Source of the DNA: Anthonomus grandis grandis
Lineage: Eukaryota > Arthropoda > Insecta > Coleoptera > Curculionidae
DNA: 64,000 nucleotides
Assembly: GCF_022605725.1 (NCBI RefSeq)
Contig: NC_065555.1
Span: forward strand, 24,228,774-24,292,773
Direction: 5' to 3'
In this document: positions 11,257 to 22,629 of the stretch, in pieces
Numbering within the stretch: position 1 is the first letter of the stretch
Layout: every line of letters starts with the position of its first letter
Notes under the pieces: generated by a model
Told to the model about the DNA's origin: nothing
Databases searched by the model: none
The model's input: only the letters and a program-made list of their open reading frames with translations
Position numbers and translations under genes: made by a program

Positions 11257-12408
11257 TTAATGGTGTCCTAAATGCTCAAACTGTTTTCCTTCATTTTCAA
11301 TACACACTCGAGGTCGTTGCGTCGTTGACAGAACCGCTGTCTGGATTTCTGCTCTGGGTAAGGAATTTATTGCATTGCGTATTAGATCCTGCATGTTGTT
11401 CTGTGTTGTGGGTGGGATGGCAAAAACTAAATCTTTAATCCTCACCACAGATAAAAATCTAGAACAGTCAGATCTGGGAATCGAGCAGGCCAAGGAAATA
11501 TACTTCCTCTGCCTATCAACAAACGATACTGCCTGGTTAAGTATTGACAGACTTGAACTGCAAAATGTGCAGGGCAACCATCATGTTGGAAAATTATTTG
11601 CTCTCTTATTTCCAAATCAACATCTTCTAGTAACCCCAGAAGATCATTTTGCAAAAAATTTAAATACACATTACCAGAAAGTGTTTGATTGAAACAGAAA
11701 GGACCAATAATTTTTCCGCCAATAATGCCGCACCACACATTTACAGTCTATCTGCCTTGGTGTTGAGTCTCGCGGACCCAACGGGGATTTTCTTCTGCCC
11801 AATAATGCAGATTATGCAGGTTTACACCACCATCACTGCTAAATGATGCCTCGTCCGTCCATAATATCTTCGAGATAAATCGGGTACCTTCTCTAACCAT
11901 GTTCAACAGCCAATGATATAAATTAAGTCTGTTATCAAAGTCTTTTTCGAGAAGCGCCTAGTGCAGAACCACATGATATGGATGAAGTCTAAAATGAAAA
12001 ACAAATATAAGATATTAGGATGCTTATTAGTGTTATAACAAATAAAAATAGGTACCTGTGCTCTTTCAGAATATTTTCTACTGTACCGTGGGATATTCCC
12101 AATTCCCTAAAAATACTTCGGATGCTTATGTGAGGGTTTATTTCGATATATGCCAAAACATTTATAACGTTTTTCTCTATGCGCCTTCGTCTTCGATGAA
12201 TATTGCCGCGAATACTTCCAGTATTTCTTAGCCTGGTAGCTAAACCGGTAAAGACTCTATGATTATAGTGTCTTCTGTCAGGATATCTTTGGACATATAT
12301 ACGGGCAATGCGTGCATTTTGCATTAACTCAAAATACACTGCTAACATATCAAAAGCTATGTCGTTTGGAATTACGTTTGGCATTTTTAAAAACTTAAAT
12401 GATTTCAA
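11257..12408 (-). pseudogene. Transposase of the nested element (two exons, broken)
   Basis: The N-terminal part at 12408-12056 (ELMQNARIARIYVQRYPDRR, then an HTH near ISIRSIFRELGISHGTVENI) joins through a 67 bp GT-AG intron to LHPYHVVLH. The core shows LWTDEASF (first Asp), NVWCGIIGGKIIGP, FQHDGCPAHF (second Asp) and FPDLTVLDFYLW (third Asp). By my count 40 residues lie between the last two. In-frame stops occur near 11962 and 11751, with a frameshift near 11445. The C-terminus ends ENEGKQFEHL. Confidence 0.8.
11989..12055 (-). other. Spliceosomal intron inside a transposase pseudogene
   Basis: On the minus strand GAGCACAG|gtacct and cattttag|ACTTCATCC bracket 67 bases. Removing them restores the family motif ILKEHR-LHPYHVVLH in phase, whereas reading through gives an unrelated hydrophobic run. 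The intron lies between the HTH and catalytic domains. Confidence 0.75.
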
Positions 12409-12805
12409 AAACTGTCTTCGACGTTACATTTGACATCGATCATTAACGTTTTATCATGGCCTCGAAAATATTAATCAACTTCATATGTTTCCAAAGCTTA
12501 CTACTAACCTGTGACGCAATAATGCCAGCGCGGCGATGGATTTCATTGTTCCAAAATATTTTAATATATAATTTCGGAATACAATAAGATATCAAGTTCC
12601 GGTTTGTGCCAGGTTTTATGTTTTTTAAGCTCTTTTAAACTAAACATAAAAATTACATAATTGTATTTAATATTTGACAGAAAATCGCTGAAAAAATTAA
12701 AACAAACCACCCTCTAGCGCTCAACTAAAACGGCTAAGTAATTATACCACATAAAAGCCTAATAATTACCCTTTAAAACAAAAGTAAGCTTTAGACTATT
12801 TGATC

Positions 12806-13257
12806 GGCCCATTCTTTTTACCATTGAGGCTTACTGGAGAAGTTTATTGTCATTTCCTCGAATACGAATTGCCCATACTTTTGGAAAATGTCCATTGTAG
12901 TTAAGATTGTAAATGTACTTTATGCCCGATGGAGCCCCACCTCATTTCAGTCTAGTTGCACATGAATATTTGAACACAGTGTATCCGAATCGTTGGATAG
13001 GCCGAGGAGGAACTGAACCGTGGCCTCAAAGATCTCCAGACCTAAATTCCTTGGATTTTTTCCTTTGGGGTCACCTTAAACATTTGATTTATACAACCTT
13101 AGTAGATACTGTGGAAGAAGTACGAAATCGCATCATCGCATCCTGTGAAACAATTAAACACACACCCGGAATATTTGAACGAGTTCGCCAATCGATGCGT
13201 CATAGAATAGAGGCCTGTATTGCAGTTAGGGGTTCACATTTTGAACAACTGTTATAA
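12806..13257 (+). pseudogene. Transposase C-terminal half of the outer element
   Basis: The frame reads IGPFFLPLRLTGEVYCHF, breaks near 12900, then continues with PDGAPPHFSLVAHEY (second Asp) and RSPDLNSLDFFLWG (third Asp, 41 residues later by count). It ends VRGSHFEQLL. The N-terminal DNA-binding part and first catalytic Asp are absent, since the nested element and deletions occupy their place. It cannot encode an active enzyme. Confidence 0.8.
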
Positions 13258-13258
13258 C

Positions 13259-13499
13259 TAACGTTCCACCAAGTGGCTTTTTTAAAAAGAGATATTGGTC
13301 GTAAGAACTTTGGGTAATTTTTTTTCACTAAATAAAAAATATTTTGTAACAAAAAAATATAATATAAAACTTAGTAAAATATTGACATTTATTTTGAAGT
13401 TTCAAAAGAGCTTTGAATAGTGAATAAAAACTCCAGATTCCATATTTAAAGCTGATGATATCTCGAATCTAAAACGTTAAAATGTAATAATGGATTTAT
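13259..13499. other. 3' noncoding part of the outer transposon
   Basis: This AT-rich stretch lies between the transposase stop and the start of the right inverted repeat. Nothing else is recognisable in it. Confidence 0.5.
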
Positions 13500-13908
13500 T
13501 ATTTTAATTCCAAAAATCTCGAAAACGCTGGCTCGTAGCGACTTTGACCAAGATACCTCTTTTACTTGAAAATGATAGATAAATGAACTTTTTTGGGGAA
13601 AAAAATGTTTAAGCAACCTTAAGAAAATTATCACGCTTTAAAGTATAAAAAACCGTGTATGTAGCGCCATCTATAAGTGGGAACCCTCGTAACATTAAAT
13701 TTGAATTTACCATATCAAAAAACCCCCAGATGCCAATTTTCGTTCAAATATCTGCATAACTACGAAAATTATTAAGAAAAAACAAAAATAAAAGTTTAAC
13801 ACCCCGTGTCTTAGAAATTAAGCATTTGCGGACATAGGGACTTTTTTTATTATTTTTGAGCAAGGAAATTCCCCCTAAATTTTTTCGCAATATTAATGAA
13901 ACACCCTG

Positions 13909-14532
13909 TATATGAGCCTTAAAGTGCCTTTGATAAATGAGACCTAAATTTAAGTTTACGGTCTAGAATCAGACCAAGACTTCTACATTCATCAACAGGT
14001 TTCAAAACTTCTTGGTCGATTTTAATCTGGAGGGTTTTAGAGGCCCATTCACTATTTGGACCAAAGAAAATGACAGAAGATTTCGAAGTTAACCCATTAT
14101 CCTTTGAATATATAAGCACTTGTTGGTGACAGCTGTTGAGTGACAGTAATAATATTGTTAGCATTTACTTTTGAAAAACTGGCATAAAGCTAAAGTATCA
14201 TCATACTACATGGGGTCGTAATAATAGTATCCATTTCGCATGTATATATAAAAAAAATTAGCGGTCCGAGAATGGATCATCGCGGAACTGTCTTACTTAG
14301 GCTTACAACATCAGATACTGTTATCAAGTATATCAACCTGCCATGTTTTGGATAAATAACTTGCAAAAAATTTCAGCGACTCATCAGAAAAACCGTAAGA
14401 TTTGAGTTTGCTTATTATAAATGCCTGTGATCAAGGGTGTCGAAAGCCTTGCTGTAATCTAGTAGCACAAGTGCTGTAGTTTCACCCTTATCTGCACGTC
14501 CCACAATGTCATTCAGTATAGCCAATAAAACG
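13909..14532 (-). mobile_element. LINE alpha, middle portion (RT catalytic region to thumb)
   Basis: On the minus strand this reads LLDYSKAFDTLDH near 14460 (motif A intact), then a damaged stretch around the G-P-I-LGP region (SILGPLIFFIYTCEMD). The thumb-like part CRSLGLILDRKLKFRSHLSK follows at 13990-13920. The YADD region is degraded. It joins in phase to the 16526 piece, upstream in LINE terms, and is cut at 13909 by the DNA transposon. Confidence 0.75.
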
Positions 14533-16525
14533 ATGTAAATATTAACCTTGCATATTTTTATACAGTTTTAGATAACATTGTTATTAACCACATCCCTAGA
14601 ATTAAGATCAATAAGGGACAATACCCTCTATCGTTTTCTAAACACACAATCTAATTAAAAATAAATGAAAGGCACATAAAATGTGAAAACTGTACCGAAG
14701 ACAATCTGATTACGACAACTTTTTAAATTTACGCAAAACAGTAAAGATTAATATACGCGATGATTACAAAGATTATATTCATAAAACAGAAATAAACATT
14801 GTCAAAGACGTTAAATATTTCTGGTTCGAATTGTGTTGACACTAATGAACTTTTTTCTAAGTATTTTAGTCGAGTATTTGAACCTTCTGATACACCAACT
14901 TTAATTAAGCCTACTTAATGTCAAAAATTTTTTGTAGTTACAATATTGATATAAATGACATTAAATCCGCACTTATGTATATCTATGGATCCTAAAAAGG
15001 GACCTGGCCCAGACGGATTTCCTTATTTTTTTTGAAGTCCTGTCCTAGCTTGTGCGAGCCTTTGCATATTTTGTATAATCAATGTTTATCCAGTGGAATT
15101 TTTCTCAATATTTGGAAAACGGCTCAAATGGTGCCAGTATTTAAGTCTGGAGAAAAAACTTCTGTACGGAATTACAGGCCTATTTTCCTACTTAGTCACT
15201 TTGGTAAACTATTTGAATCTTTGCTATTAAAACAATTATTCTTTAAGGTCAAAGAAGCTATTGATGTAACCAACTTTTCCAAGGCTTTTGAAAAGGTACA
15301 TCATCCTACACTTTTCGTATAGTTGGAGAATTTCGCTATGTACGGGGCCCTACTCAAACTCATTAAACGTTATCTAACGAATCGCTCTCATTACGTTGTC
15401 TTAAATGGAGTAAAGTCTTCTTGTACAACCGTAACTTCAGGAGTAGCGCAAGAATCTCATTTGGGACCGATTTTGTTCACAATCTTTTTAAACGACATTG
15501 GTAAATGTTTCTCTATCTGTAAATATCTTGCATATGCAGATGACCTAAAAATCTTTACAAACAATTAAGAAGGTATCAGATTTTCGTGCCCTGCAATCTG
15601 ATCTTGCAAATTTTGAAAGGTACTGTACCTTAATAAATTATTGTTAATCCAGAAAAATGTCATTCTATACTTTTTGGCACAAAACCATCTCAGACACAAA
15701 ACAAATGTGATGTCTATCTCGAGGGCACAATCTTCAAGTATGTAGAGTTTATTAAGGATTTAGGTGTCACGTTGGATTCCAGACTGCTCTTCGATGTTCA
15801 TATAGAAAACATTGTTCAGAAAGCTCTAAAAAATCTCGGTTTTATATCTCGAATCAAACATCATTAATATTATTATATAATGCATTCGTTAAACCTACTA
15901 TAGAATATGCCACACTAGCTTGAATACATTTTTTCACTTACTATGATAACTTAAAGTTTTATGGTATGAAGCCCTTAGAGAGACGTAGAAACGATTTTGA
16001 TTTAATTTTGATTTGTAAAATTATTAATAATTTAATAGACTGCCATTTCTGTCTTGAAAATGTACATATCAACATTAATCCTTATATTTTGCGCAATAGA
16101 TCGAACTTTAGCATCTCAAGATATTCTTCAAACCATTTGTCTAACTCTCCATTGTTCAGATGCGCCCGTAGTTTTAATAATTTTCAAGAAACTAATTTGA
16201 ATAATGATTTATTTTTCTTCAGTATGGCTTCATTTAAGCGATACTGAAGAAATTCTACCTAATTTCACAAGGTACGATAAATATTGTCCTATTTTTCCTA
16301 TTGTCATTATTCATATATATATATATACTTCTTTATTGTGTATAATAGATACTATTAAATAAGTTAGTTAGGTTTATATTACTTGGTATATTTGTTAGGT
16401 TTGGTGAAAATGTAATGTTTGGCAAAGCGCTTACTTGTATTAAAATTCATAAGATATTTTGTGCTTTCCTGTTATTGGATTGCTTAGTCTATCTGTAGGA
16501 GAGCCTTGTACCTAAATAAATAAAA
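14533..16525 (+). mobile_element. 5'-truncated LINE inserted into LINE alpha, target duplication AAAACG
   Basis: The plus strand reads RT pieces: DPKKGPGPDGFP (near 14990), WKTAQMVPVFKSG, RNYRPIFLLSHFGKLFESL, a deletion joining to TNFSKAFEKVHH, SGVAQESHLGPILF, and YADDLKIFTNN. The C-terminal part at 15966-16247 ends ASFKRY. The 3' end is AATAAATAAAAAAAA at 16525. AAAACG at 14527-14532 is repeated at 16526-16531. Several frameshifts are present. The motif set differs from LINE alpha, so this is a second LINE family. Confidence 0.8.
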
Positions 16526-17495
16526 AAAACGGTAGCCGTACTAAGGCCTGTTCGAAAACCTGATTGAGATGGACTGAGCAAGTCTTTATTGGTCTTAAAT
16601 CAGACATACTCTGTACATGGTTATGCTTGGACACGAGTATAACAACAGCTGTTTTCCATCTCGAGGGAAAATCTCCCTGATCAATACAAGCATTAAATAT
16701 ATGTTGGATAAAAGGAATGACTGTAGGACAGCATAGCTTAATCATGTGAAGGGAAAGCCCATCCGATCCGAAAGCATTCGACTTCATTTCAAATATTGAT
16801 TAAGTTGGCGTTTTTTAGCTGTTGAGGGAGATTGATTTAATTTTGGTTTTATTATAAATATTAAGTCCACTAAGACCACACCAAACTCTACCTGTTTGGG
16901 TAGTTTCGAAGGAAATTTAACACTAAGACTTCTCTAACATCTCCAATTAGTATATCGTTATTTGACAGAATGAAAAATTCAATTAGGCGAGCAACATTAC
17001 CAGAATAACGCGTAGGATTAACAACCATTTGTGACAAGGAATATGTATTTAAAAAATTGAATAATGAATTGGTTGAACTATTAAAATTCAACATGTTAAT
17101 ATTAAAATCTCACAAACATATCTGTTCATCACTAAGGAAAAAAGCTGTGGAAGCGGCACGCTCCAAGGCATCAATTTCAAATTGCAAGTTGCCGTTAGGT
17201 GGGCGATATATATTACCGAGACTTAATTTAATTCCTCCCACTTTTATGATTAGCCAAAGTTGCTTAAGACATCCATCTAAGCCCCTTTTAACATCCATTC
17301 TAGAAACAGGAATATCATACCTAACGTATACACGTACAACACCTCTACGGGAACCACGATCCATTCTGAAACATAAATACCCAATATTTAAATCATAAAC
17401 TTTCTTAACATTTGAACTAATGTAACAATGAATATAAAAGTTTTGTGATATAAAAGACCTACCATGAGATGTCTCAAAACTGAGCAACTAGCGAA
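16526..17495 (-). mobile_element. LINE alpha, 5' portion (endonuclease to early RT)
   Basis: On the minus strand, endonuclease motifs appear near 17490-17110 (RGSRRGVVRVYVRYDIPVS, GNIYRPPNG). Early RT motifs lie at 16787-16530 (GSDGLSLHMIKLCCPTVIP, then QSGFR near 16530). The reading frame stops at the boundary with the plus-strand LINE and resumes in phase at 14532, so this is one piece of a single minus-strand LINE broken by insertions. Confidence 0.75.
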
Positions 17496-17642
17496 CCTTA
17501 ATATTCTTAAACTAATTTTTAAAAATAGGAAAGATAATCATAAACGTACATACATACATATATTTTATTAATTACTAGTAATAATTGTGCAATTCATGTT
17601 TTACCGTAATAGTTTTTACTAATACATTCTATTCTCCATTAG

Positions 17643-17882
17643 GCTTCAAGAACTAGCAACAACAACTTCTCACGATTCCTACACCAAACTCATAATATCC
17701 TCGTTAGACTACAGTACTCATGGTCCAGCCAGGGAACTTTTAGCTGCAGTTTTAACCTGCGGAGTGGAAAGCTCCAGAATGTACGCGACACAATTTATGT
17801 TGGTGTTGCTCAGATCAGGTTGCCCTGGATTTTCTTCATGGGCCGTTGGATTACTTTGTCTACAACTAGAGGATCAGTCCAG
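17643..17882 (+). CDS. rictor: rictor exon (240 bp)
   Basis: The acceptor is ctccattag|GCTTCAAG and the donor TCCAG|gtaaat. The first base completes the Leu codon from the previous exon. The peptide contains LIISSLDYSTHGPARELLA and RMYATQFMLVLLRSGCPGF. The SSLDYS--G-AR and YAT--LRVLLR patterns are among the most conserved parts of Rictor, in the armadillo/HEAT-like middle region. Confidence 0.95.
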
Positions 17883-17979
17883 GTAAATTGCATCGTCATG
17901 ATACAAATCTTTGTATAAGATATTTTGTAATTTTTGAATAAATGTTATGAGAATAAGATTATTGTAAAATTCTTATTAG

Positions 17980-18154
17980 AAAAGTATGTCTGTCGGCCTT
18001 ATCGACCCTTCAAGAAGCGTGTGAGCTGCCGGATTGTCTGGAAACTCTAACCGACTTGGCTCCGAACATGGAAAAATTAGGCGAAAAGGGTGAAATACTT
18101 GCCATTAGAGTCCTCTCTTCAGAAAAAGGTTATAATAAATATGGAGAAGAGATG
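17980..18154 (+). CDS. rictor: rictor exon (175 bp)
   Basis: The acceptor is tcttattag|AAAAGTA and the donor GAAGAGATG|gtaagt, leaving phase 0. The peptide contains ALSTLQEACELPDCLETL and LGEKGEILAIRVLSSEKGYN. The EAL-L-EACE and GDKG-LL-LRFLS--KG blocks of Rictor align with these. It is separated from the previous exon by a 97 bp intron and from the next by a 15.7 kb intron. Confidence 0.95.
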
Positions 18155-18826
18155 GTAAGTTAAATGTATGTTTTTAATTTTTTATCTACAAATGATATAT
18201 TTGAGACTTGTCACTTGAATTTTCAGTTATTACTATTTAAATATGTAATTCCTAATAATTTTAATAGCAACTGTATCATTAGCCCCAAGTAGCTGTCTAG
18301 ACTATCAGGCAGGTCAAAATTGTAACGAAGTTACTAGATTTTTGTCTTTAATTTAAAGGAATTATGGTTAGTCAAGGCAGTATTTTATTTAAAAACCCTT
18401 ATAGTATTTCCCTGCTAACATTTTATTAGGAACTTATAACTTTCACTAATATTATTTGTATTTTAATCGGTTATTAATAACCTACTATCATAAAAATCTA
18501 TAGATAAATTAACTTAAAGAGGTTTCTCGATATGATATAACTCAAGTTAGATTTCTACTGTATTGTTCCCTGTGGAGACTGTTTTGTTGTCACTGGACAT
18601 CTGTTTTTTGTCCTGGTGATTCTTGTAGGAGTAAAGGCTATCCTTTATTACAAATGCTCACAACCAACATGTATTTCGTCATAGAAGTTTAGTTTTTTTT
18701 CCAGTTTGACTTTTTTAAGAATTTTCTTTAAAATCTTTTCATATTCGGTTATTTTGGTTTTTCAGCTTATATACGGTTCTCCACAAGTTTGAAAACATTG
18801 AATAAAATTAACACAAAACACTTACG

Positions 18827-19831
18827 TATCTCTTTATTTTAAACATTTATCTATGAGATAAAGTGATTGTTTTCAAGTTCTATAGTAAACTGTAGTCTTG
18901 GATGAAACGAATTAAAGACTTGAAGAATCTCGCCCTCACACCCTGTAGGTACGGAGTTCAGAATATCATCGACATACCTCCTAAAAAATGGAACAGAAAA
19001 AGATAGTTTACTGCAGCAAGTATTTTGTAAATCTGACATACCAGTTCCAAAAGTTTATTGATAGAAATTTCCGTTGAATTTGAAATAGCTACTCTCAATA
19101 CAAAAATCAGACAAAGTCAAGAAGTCACTCAAGTTTAATGTGGTATTGGGTGAAATCATTGACCATCGTTTGACAATAATATCTCTAGTTAGACCAATAG
19201 GGATATTTATGAATAGAGATACCACGTCCAAAGATATCAATATATAATTTTCAGGGAGTGTTATGGAGTTGGAAACAAAATATTGGTCTCTTTGAAAAGC
19301 ATAGTCCAAAATCTCAGAAATTCATTAGGAGATATTATAAATAGGAGAACCGATAAAACTTACTATAGGTCTAAGGGGGTTTCCGTGTTTATGTATTTTA
19401 GATACACAATACATTTTTGGAAATATCCCATTTTTGCATTTTAGTTGTTTAGCCACTGTATCATTTATTGACTTTTTTTGAGTAGTGTATCAATTAGCTT
19501 GTTACATTTGTTTTGTATCTTTTTTGTGGGATCGCTTGATGATTTTTTGTAAGTAGTTGAATCATTTAAAAGGGAATATGCCTTTGATAAGTAATCTATT
19601 TTTTCCATCAAAACCGTTGTATTACCTTTGTTAGCTGTTGTTACTAATAAGTTAGGGTGGTTTTTTAAAAATAATTTTGTTATATTGATAAATTTATTGA
19701 AGTATGTGTCATTTGACCTTTTAATTAGTTTAGGAGCATTGGTAAAATTAGTAATGATGTTGATAACAGAGTTTCGTTTAAGGGTATAAGTAATACTTTA
19801 CATATCTCTTTATTTTAAACATTTATCTATG
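18827..19831 (-). mobile_element. Penelope-like element remnant flanked by 29 bp direct repeats
   Basis: On the minus strand the RT pieces read LISLDVVSLFINIPI, a long acidic-hydrophobic stretch, YFKFNGNFYQ, and FRRYVDDILNS (the Penelope RT catalytic box). Upstream (19700-19560) KGNTTVLMEKIDYL matches the N-terminal Penelope pattern. TATCTCTTTATTTTAAACAT plus nine more bases occurs at 18827-18855 and again at 19803-19831. No GIY-YIG endonuclease part was found here. Confidence 0.8.
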
Positions 19832-19849
19832 TTTAAAGTTGGCAGTTCG

Positions 19850-20110
19850 TGTAATGACACGAAAGAGTATTCAAATTCAAATTCGAAAACGTTTATTTGC
19901 CAATATCAAAAATTACAAAACAGTTGTACTTATGATGTAAGTGAAGTTAGCAAATAGGAATGCATCTCGATTATAAAAACCGTTTCTCAAAAGTACCTCT
20001 GCAAGAGGCACTTTTAAGTGATACATCCTCAAGAAAAAGCAACAAAAAAGGAAACAAAATAACAAGAGAACTAAAAAAAAAACCCTACTAATATTTCTTC
20101 GATACTTCTT
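19850..20110 (-). mobile_element. LINE 3' end fragment
   Basis: The minus strand ends in GGCAAATAAACGTTTTCG followed by a short AATTTG-type tandem tail (19875-19890). This is the way LINE 3' ends in this window look (an AATAAACG box, then a short tandem tail). The coding part is missing except possibly a few codons near 20000. Confidence 0.4.
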
Positions 20111-20256
20111 GATAGTGAGAGCTTGAAAAATATTTAAAAAAAATACAATTTATTTATATTTATGTACACAGGGCAGGGGTAGGCAGCGACTGAATCAGGG
20201 AAGCGCAGGAGCGGAAACACATCCAATATATATGAATATAAATAATATGATACAGG

Positions 20257-20257
<1 letters not shown>

Positions 20258-20311
<54 letters not shown>
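20258..20311. repeat. TAA/TTA microsatellite, 3' tail of minus-strand LINE
   Basis: About 18 units of AAT on the + strand follow TACAGGTAT. It lies at the downstream end of the minus-strand LINE, directly after AATAAACGAAGTA on that strand, so it is best read as the LINE tail rather than an independent locus. Confidence 0.85.
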
Positions 20312-20314
<3 letters not shown>

Positions 20315-22620
20315 CGTTTATTAGGACCAACGATATTAACCAAAAATACAGAAATTTCAATGCAATATGTCCTAAAAGGCTCCTCAGACACCTTACAATA
20401 GAAGTGTTGTAAGGCACTGCTTAAGCCCAAACACAAATAAATTAAAACTTTTACATTTTTAAATATTTAGAATCTAAGGTAATCATTACAAAATAAGGTA
20501 GAGTAACAAAATTGAAATAAACATAATTAAAAATAAATGCAAAATACAAAAATACATAATGGCCAAAGCAAACACATAATTTAAAATCATAGAACCATAA
20601 AATACTTAGAATAAGTTTAAAATGTAAAACAGAAATACAGAGATAAAAATAGAAACACAAAGCAAAAACAGCAAACAAAAACACAAGAAATCAATAAAAA
20701 AAATTCAATAACTCAACACGTAATTTAAAAACCGTTTTTCAAGAAATCACAGCTATTTAAGAGATCCAGTTAGACAAGCTTACCCCTATAATTCAGTTAG
20801 AGCCTATTTGTTCAACAATCAGAATTTGTTTAAGTCGTTTTTTAAAGTTCAACAGCGAAGTGTTTGAAAATGACGGTGAAAATAGGTTTATAGTTTTAGC
20901 CGCACAATATGAAAATGATCTTTTAAATATTTCTTTTCGATGTCTAGGTATGGACACTTTATCATTAAAACGCAAAGGTCGATTACAAGCATCAACTCTA
21001 AATTCAAGTTTCTCAAAAAGATATCCTGGTTTTTTTGTTTTAAGAATTTTAAAGCAAAATGTATTCATGTGTAGTTTTCTACGATTGTACATGTTAAGCC
21101 ATTTTGATTTACGTAAAAACGGTGAAATGTGTTCGTGTCTACGGGCGCCATAAATTAAACGTAAACATGAATTTTGTACTTTTTGAATCCTTCTAGATTC
21201 AAAACTATCAAGACAAGGCCCATAAATAACATCACAGTGATTGAAATGGCTTAGCACCAACGAATCACACAGCAATAATTTAATATCTTTTTGTAAAAAA
21301 TGACGATTAGAATAAATAAGACGGAGTTGAATAAGCTTTTTTTAATTTTGAAGTTATATGTATAAATTGTATAAAGGAGAGGACCCAATATGCTTCCTTG
21401 TGCTACCCCAGCAATAACTTGAAGACAGTCAGAAAGCCTGTCCTGATACATAACCTGCTGTGATCTATTTGCAAGGTATGATCTAATAAGCCGTGCAGAT
21501 GACATACTAAAACCAATGTAATGCAAAATTGCTATGAGAATATGATGATTTACCATATCAAAACTTACTATAGTCCAATAGGATTAAAGCACTTGTTTTC
21601 CCGTCATCAACCGACTTAATCAGATCATCTGTAACAGCTGCCATTGCGGAGGAGCAGCCAAATCCTGGGCGAAAACCAGATTGCTTTGAAGAAATGATAT
21701 CAAACTCACCAATAAATGCTCTCACTAGACCTTCAAGTACCTTTTCGAAGATCTTCGACAGGGCCGGAAGAATGCTTATAGAACGCAAATGATTAAATTC
21801 AGTTGGTTCATTAACTTTAGGTAAGGGAATTACATATGCATGCTTCCAACGCTGTGGAAAATAGCCAATTTCAATGCAGACATTAATAATATACGTGATG
21901 TAAGGAATAATACGAGGGCAACAAAGTTGAATTAGGTGGGCATTTATTTGATCAGACCCAAAAGCTTTGCTTTTAATGTCATATATAATTTTAGTGACTT
22001 CTGCCTCTACTACCGGTTCAAAAGTTAATATATTTGTTATATCTTCCTTAATGTGAGTACTATAAAAGTGAATTAGATCATTATTTAACGGATGAGTAAC
22101 CTGTGTTGGATTAGCAAAAAACGAATTTATATTGTTTAGGTTTTCAGTTAAATGTTTAGGAATTCTATGATTATTCTTTGATCCTGTTAAATTAAGTTTC
22201 TGCAGCTCTGCCCATTTTTCCTTCACAGTTGAAATCAAAAATTTATCCCACAAATAAGCCCTCTTCTCAGCTCTTATAGCCCATGTTGTATAATTTCTCA
22301 ATTCTTTGTAATAAGAAAAATGTGCTTGTAATTTTGATTTTTTATAACGTCTTAAGGCAGTGTTACGTAGGTTCTGTAGGAGTTTAATATTTTCAGTTAT
22401 CCATGGCGCATAATTTTGTTTATTGCTAGTTTTAAAGGTTTTTATGGGAGCATGAATATCAAAAAGGTTTAAAATAAGAGAATTCAAATATTCTAACTTA
22501 TCATCCACGTTTGGCATATATAAAATTTCATCCCAGGGACATATAGACAAATCACGACTAAAATCATTTAAATTAATATTCTTTAAAGGTCTATACTTAA
22601 TAGTTCTCGACTCACATGCT
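20312..22620 (-). mobile_element. LINE, same family as the 6.7-9.6 kb copy, 5' truncated
   Basis: A 330-codon open stretch (22550-21558) covers the pre-RT region and RT motifs: SKAFGSDQINAHLIQLCCP, RSISILPALSKIFEKV, KQSGFRPGFGCSSAM, LILLDYSKF. After a break it resumes with MVNHHILIAILHYIG, IAGVAQGSILGPLLYTIYT. The YADD box is deleted and the C-terminal 160 codons (21275-20793) remain: VLSHFNHCDVIYGP, RRIQKVQNSCLRLIYGARR. This is the best preserved copy of this LINE family in the window but is not intact. Confidence 0.88.
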
Positions 22621-22629
22621 ATATCTTGT

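Larger units (their letters stand above)
10925..12805 (-). mobile_element. Nested DNA transposon with intron-containing transposase (inactive)
   Basis: Inverted repeats flank it: 10930-11190 (GCTTTTGTTTTCAAGGGTAATTA, GAGCGCTAGAGGG, ATATCTTATG) mirrors 12560-12800. The exact outer ends are unclear. The minus strand encodes a transposase of the same superfamily as its host element. This is an element within an element within LINE alpha. Confidence 0.7.
10026..13908 (+). mobile_element. DNA transposon with about 500 bp TIRs inserted in LINE alpha
   Basis: The left end (TA|CAGCGTATTTCATTAATATTGCG) and right end (CGCAATATTAATGAAACACCCTG|TA) are inverted repeats. The similarity continues inward for about 500 bp: 10026-10440 mirrors 13500-13908, including the GGTTTTTTGA and CGTGTATGTAGC blocks. 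TA duplications at 10024-10025 and 13909-13910 mark the target. It carries a plus-strand transposase C-terminus (12806-13257) and a nested element (about 10925-12805). The transposase N-terminus is gone. Confidence 0.8.

Noticed and set aside
13450..13470. CTGATGATATCTCG resembling a hammerhead core
   Set aside because: No stem II or GAAA follows; it lies in transposon terminal DNA and is chance.
20134..20436. Open frames containing long Ile or Leu runs
   Set aside because: They are translations of the TAA/TTA microsatellite tail of a LINE.
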